Origin: Pseudomonadota bacterium
GTDB lineage: Bacteria; Desulfobacterota; Desulfovibrionia; Desulfovibrionales; Desulfovibrionaceae
NCBI GenBank assembly: GCA_018816865.1
Contig: JAHIUW010000036.1
Coordinates: forward strand, 217,873-281,872
Reading direction: 5' to 3'
DNA: 64,000 nt
Shown: positions 60,946-64,000 of the stretch, piece by piece
Layout: every line of letters starts with the position of its first letter
How positions within the stretch are numbered: the first letter of the stretch is position 1
Made by a program: the position numbers and the translations under genes
Notes under the pieces: model-generated
What the model was told of the DNA's origin: nothing
Database searches by the model: none
The model's input: the letters and a program-made list of their open reading frames with translations, nothing else

Positions 60946-62280
60946 ATGGAAGACAATATGACCCTCAGCCGGAAAACCAGGCCCATCTGGCGCTTTTTCA
61001 GCGGGCTGCCCATGCTGGCCTGGCTGCTGGGCGGACTGGTCGGCGCATTGCTGGAGCAGACCTTCGGCCTGACCCTGGCCAACGCCATGGGCCTGTCCAA
61101 GATCCCCGTGCTGTTCGGCATCAACACCACATTCAAGGTCGTGGCCAGCATCATCGACTCCCTGCGCGGCGGCGACGTTTTCCTGGCCTCGGAGTTGTTG
61201 GACATCCCCAGTGCCCTGATCTACGTGCTGTGCATCTTCGTCCTGCCCATGGGCCTGTTCTTCAAGGTCGCGGGCAAGGCCTGCAACTCCCTGGTGCGTG
61301 CCATGTCGCACATGCCGCTCATCGTCACCGCCACCTTGCACCTAACGATCATGTTCTCGGTGTTCCACATCTGGGCGGGCATGAGCGACTACCGCCTGAT
61401 CACCCTGAAGCTGATGCTCATCGCCATCCTGATTACGCTCTCCCTGAACATCATCAACGGCTACATGGGTGAATTTTCCTGCTCGCATCCGGGCTTCATG
61501 GCTCTGGGCGCGTATGGGGCCTCGCTGTTCTCCGTGGGTCTGTTCGTGGACGACAAGGTCCTAGGCGCACCGGTCTTCGAGTGGGCGCAGGCCTACCTGA
61601 CCTTCCCCCTGGCCCTGATCTTCGGCGGACTGATAGCGTCGCTCTGGGCGCTGATCATCGCCATCCCGTCCTTCAAGACCCGCGGCGACTACCTGGCCAT
61701 CATCTCCCTGGCGTTCCTGTTCATCGTCAAGAGTTTCTTCGAGAACGTCCAGGCCATGGGCGGCCCCCGGGGACTGTCCGGCCAGCCGGATTGGGCGACC
61801 CTGCCCGTGGTCTTTCTGGTGGTCATCGCAGGCGTCTGGATCATCAACAACTTCGTGACCTCAACCATGGGCAAGGCGCTGAACGCCGTGCGCGACGACG
61901 AATCCGCCGCCGAGGCCATGACCGTGGACACCCGCAAGACCAAGATGACGGCCTTCCTGTTCGGGGCATTCTGGGCCGGTGTGGCGGGCGGGCTGTTCGC
62001 CCACGTGCTGCGCTACGTGAACCCCGCCATGTTCGGCGTACAGAAACTGGCCGAGGTCCTGGCCATGGTCTACTTCGGTGGCCTGAACTCCGTGACCGGC
62101 TCCATCATCGGCGCGGTGAGCATCAGCGTCCTGGGCGAGGCCCTGCGTCCCCTGGGCATCTTCAAGTGGATCTGCATCCCGCTGCTGCTCATCCTGGTGA
62201 TGATCTACCGCCCCACGGGCCTGTTCGCCTTCAGGGACTTCAACATCCGAAGCATGTTCGGACCCAGGGAGGAGAAGTAG
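60946..62280 (+). CDS. livM: Branched-chain amino acid ABC transporter, permease
   Basis: The 444-residue membrane protein has the LivM core (LSLNIINGYMGEFSCSHPGFMALGAY, read in parts) and the late NPAMFGVQKLAEVLAMVYFGG. An N-terminal extension of about 150 residues with extra hydrophobic segments makes it longer than a minimal LivM; E. coli LivM has a comparable extension. GAGAAGG lies upstream of the ATG. It ends 1 base before livG. Confidence 0.93.
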   Translation: MEDNMTLSRKTRPIWRFFSGLPMLAWLLGGLVGALLEQTFGLTLANAMGLSKIPVLFGINTTFKVVASIIDSLRGGDVFLASELLDIPSALIYVLCIFVLPMGLFFKVAGKACNSLVRAMSHMPLIVTATLHLTIMFSVFHIWAGMSDYRLITLKLMLIAILITLSLNIINGYMGEFSCSHPGFMALGAYGASLFSVGLFVDDKVLGAPVFEWAQAYLTFPLALIFGGLIASLWALIIAIPSFKTRGDYLAIISLAFLFIVKSFFENVQAMGGPRGLSGQPDWATLPVVFLVVIAGVWIINNFVTSTMGKALNAVRDDESAAEAMTVDTRKTKMTAFLFGAFWAGVAGGLFAHVLRYVNPAMFGVQKLAEVLAMVYFGGLNSVTGSIIGAVSISVLGEALRPLGIFKWICIPLLLILVMIYRPTGLFAFRDFNIRSMFGPREEK

Positions 62281-62281
62281 C

Positions 62282-63049
62282 ATGGCACTTCTGGAAGTCA
62301 TCAACATGGGCCACAACTTCGGCGGCCTGCGTGCAGTCAACGAATACAACCTGACCCTGGAACCGGGACAAATCACCGGACTCATCGGCCCCAACGGCGC
62401 GGGCAAGACCACGATCTTCAACCTGATCACAGGCATCTACACGCCCACCGACGGCGACGTGCTGTTCGAGGGCAAGTCCATCCGCGGCAGGCGCACCAGC
62501 GAGATCGCAGCGCTGGGCCTGGCGCGAACCTTCCAGGAGATGCGCCTGTGGCGGCACATGACCGTGCTGGAGCACGTCAAGATGGCCCGCTATTCCAAGC
62601 TGACCTACGGCCTGCTAGGGGCGCTGTTCGACACGCCCAAGCGCAAGCAGCAGGAAACCGAGGCCACGGACATGGCCATGGACTACCTGAAGATCTTCAA
62701 CGTAGCCCAGTATGAGAACGACCTGGTGGGCAACCTGCCCTACGGCGCGCAGCGCCGGGTGGAGATGGCCCGGGCCATGGTCACCGAACCCAAGGTCCTG
62801 TTCCTGGACGAGCCCACCGTGGGCATGACCCCCGAGGAACTCCAGGGGATCATCAACGTGGTGCAGCTCGTCCACGAACGCTTCAACCTGGCCATCTTCC
62901 TGATCGAACACCGGCTCAAATTCGTGCGCGACCTCTGCACACACGTCCAGGCCCTGGTCTTCGGCGAGCTGCTCGTGGAGGGCACCCCCGAAGAGGTCCA
63001 GAACAATCCCAAGGTCATCGAGGCCTACCTGGGCGGGGAGGAAGACTAA
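62282..63049 (+). CDS. livG: Branched-chain amino acid ABC transporter, ATPase
   Basis: The 255-residue ATPase has the Walker A GPNGAGKTT near residue 37, a Q-loop, the signature-like NLPYGAQRRVEMARA, and Walker B VLFLDEPTVGM. The canonical LSGGQ is replaced by LPYGAQ, as is common in LivG. LEVINMGHNFGGL at the start fits LivG. Its stop overlaps livF (TAATG). Confidence 0.95.
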   Translation: MALLEVINMGHNFGGLRAVNEYNLTLEPGQITGLIGPNGAGKTTIFNLITGIYTPTDGDVLFEGKSIRGRRTSEIAALGLARTFQEMRLWRHMTVLEHVKMARYSKLTYGLLGALFDTPKRKQQETEATDMAMDYLKIFNVAQYENDLVGNLPYGAQRRVEMARAMVTEPKVLFLDEPTVGMTPEELQGIINVVQLVHERFNLAIFLIEHRLKFVRDLCTHVQALVFGELLVEGTPEEVQNNPKVIEAYLGGEED

Positions 63050-63756
63050 TGCTGAAGGTAGAGAATCTCCACGTCTCCTACGATAATATCCGTGCCCTGC
63101 AAGGCATCGACTTCCATATCGAGCAAGGCGAGATCGTGACCATCATCGGGGCCAACGGGGCGGGTAAAACCACCACCCTGCGCGCCATCTCGCAGGTGGC
63201 CAACATCACCCAGGGCACCATGACCTTCAAGGGCAAGGACCTGCGGTCCTACCCCCCGGAAAAGGTCGTTTCGGAACTGGGTATCTCGCACGTTCCCGAA
63301 GGTCGCCGTCTGTTCGGCAACATGACCGTGCTGGAGAACCTGAAGCTCGGCGCGTACGCCCGCAAGGACCACGCCCAGGTCAAGCTCGACATCGAGCGCG
63401 TCTTCGAGATCTTCCCGCGCCTCTTGGAACGCAAGGACCAGAAGGCAATCACCATGTCCGGCGGCGAGCAGCAGATGCTGGCCGTGGGCCGCGCCTTCAT
63501 CTGCGGACGCGAACTGATGATCCTGGACGAGCCGTCCATGGGCCTCTCACCCCTACTCATGAAGCGTGTCTTCGCGGCCCTGCGCGAGATCAATGACCAG
63601 GGCACCACGATCCTGCTGGTGGAACAGAACGCGCGCATGGCCTTGAAGTTCGCCCAGCGGGCCTACCTGCTGGAACACGGCCACGTGCTCAAGGAAGGCC
63701 CCACCGAAGAGTTCATGAATGATCCTGAGGTTCAAAAATCCTACTTGGGCGGCTAA
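63049..63756 (+). CDS. livF: Branched-chain amino acid ABC transporter, ATPase
   Basis: The 235-residue ATPase has the Walker A GANGAGKTT, the signature MSGGEQQMLAVGRA, Walker B MILDEPSMGL and the switch histidine region LVEQNARMAL. LivG and LivF form the ATPase pair. It is the last gene of the operon; a terminator-like palindrome (copy D) follows at once. Confidence 0.95.
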   Translation: MLKVENLHVSYDNIRALQGIDFHIEQGEIVTIIGANGAGKTTTLRAISQVANITQGTMTFKGKDLRSYPPEKVVSELGISHVPEGRRLFGNMTVLENLKLGAYARKDHAQVKLDIERVFEIFPRLLERKDQKAITMSGGEQQMLAVGRAFICGRELMILDEPSMGLSPLLMKRVFAALREINDQGTTILLVEQNARMALKFAQRAYLLEHGHVLKEGPTEEFMNDPEVQKSYLGG

Positions 63757-63773
63757 GCAAGCGGCTGAAAAGC

Positions 63774-63861
63774 GCGCGTCTGCGGCGTTGCAATTAAAAA
63801 CCGCCGAACCCTCACGTACCTCTCGTACGCATCGGGCTCGGCGGTTTTTTTGCGCCTTGCA
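63774..63861 (+). repeat. Dispersed palindromic repeat, copy D, also the liv operon terminator
   Basis: The marks CTGCGGCGTTGC, AAAAACCGCCGA pairing with TCGGCGGTTTTT, apical CACGTAC/GTACGC, ATCGGG and GCGCCTTGCAT are in the same order as in copies A-C. The seven Ts at the end of the stem make it a rho-independent terminator. It begins 17 bases after the livF stop. Outer arms are not clearly complementary in this copy. Confidence 0.82.
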
Positions 63862-63981
63862 TGTAGTGAGATGGTTATCACCTGACAGTTGGCCACAAAA
63901 GTGAAAGTGGTCATGCCGTCCTTGGCTGGGGTACGGTTGGAGTTGCAAAACTTCACCGGAACCTCAACACAGGAGAACGTC

Positions 63982-64000
63982 ATGACCACGAGGAAGAAGG
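63982..64000 (+). CDS. Start of a further gene, cut by the window end
   Basis: ATGACCACGAGGAAGAAGG begins at 63982 with AGGAGA 6 bases upstream, giving MTTRKK. Only six codons are visible, so no function can be given. Confidence 0.5.

Overview
The window reads as a chromosomal segment of a GC-rich, strictly anaerobic sulfate reducer, most likely a member of the Desulfovibrionales (Desulfovibrio sensu lato). The case rests on a dsrMKJOP operon at the left edge, selenocysteine use, a PerR-like regulator, a chemoreceptor carrying an H-NOX domain, and the general gene style. No phage, plasmid, insertion sequence or CRISPR array was recognised. Names come from motifs and family knowledge; no database search was run.

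Layout. 0-4.1 kb: tail of dsrM, then dsrK, dsrJ, dsrO and dsrP, the membrane complex that feeds electrons to sulfite reduction. 4.5-11.6 kb: a minus-strand block with an M16 peptidase, a radical SAM/DUF2344 fusion protein, a small conserved protein and a TPR protein. 11.7-15.1 kb: a cyclic-nucleotide-binding protein, an MCP with a C-terminal H-NOX domain and a small unknown protein. 15.3-20.7 kb: a VOC protein, an RdgC-like protein encoded as two genes, lgt, a divergent ThiC paralogue and two small unknowns. 20.8-24.1 kb: a PerR-like regulator, a radical SAM protein and an AhpF-like flavoprotein that is one gene only if an in-frame UGA is read as selenocysteine. 24.3-30.8 kb: a 2-hydroxyacid dehydrogenase with a DctP-type binding protein, then a periplasmic binding protein translationally coupled to a GGDEF/EAL protein. 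30.8-31.1 kb: a second, very small selenoprotein with Sec three codons from its end. 31.2-42.8 kb: an MFS transporter, a glycosyltransferase-like protein, a Na/Pi cotransporter and a signalling block of three kinases and one response regulator. 42.9 kb: initiator tRNA-Met. 43.1-46.2 kb: a GT2 enzyme, a VTT membrane protein, a PAP2 phosphatase and a LUD protein. 46.4-51.1 kb: an orphan flagellin, then the classical rpmH-rnpA-yidD-yidC-jag cluster. 51.1-58.3 kb: a PLP decarboxylase, a shikimate-kinase-like enzyme, a cysteine-cluster protein, a lipoprotein, a Crp/Fnr protein, a FlxA-like protein, hemC, a zinc-ribbon protein and gmhA. 58.6-63.8 kb: a complete livJHMGF branched-chain amino acid ABC transporter.

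The most notable content is (1) two selenoprotein genes that a standard gene caller would break, each followed by a hairpin with the same GGU apical loop at the position expected of a bacterial SECIS; (2) a family of four dispersed imperfect palindromes, each lying against the stop codon of a gene and in the same orientation as that gene, whose outer arms differ between copies yet stay self-complementary in three of the four; and (3) an MCP whose H-NOX domain is at the C-terminus.
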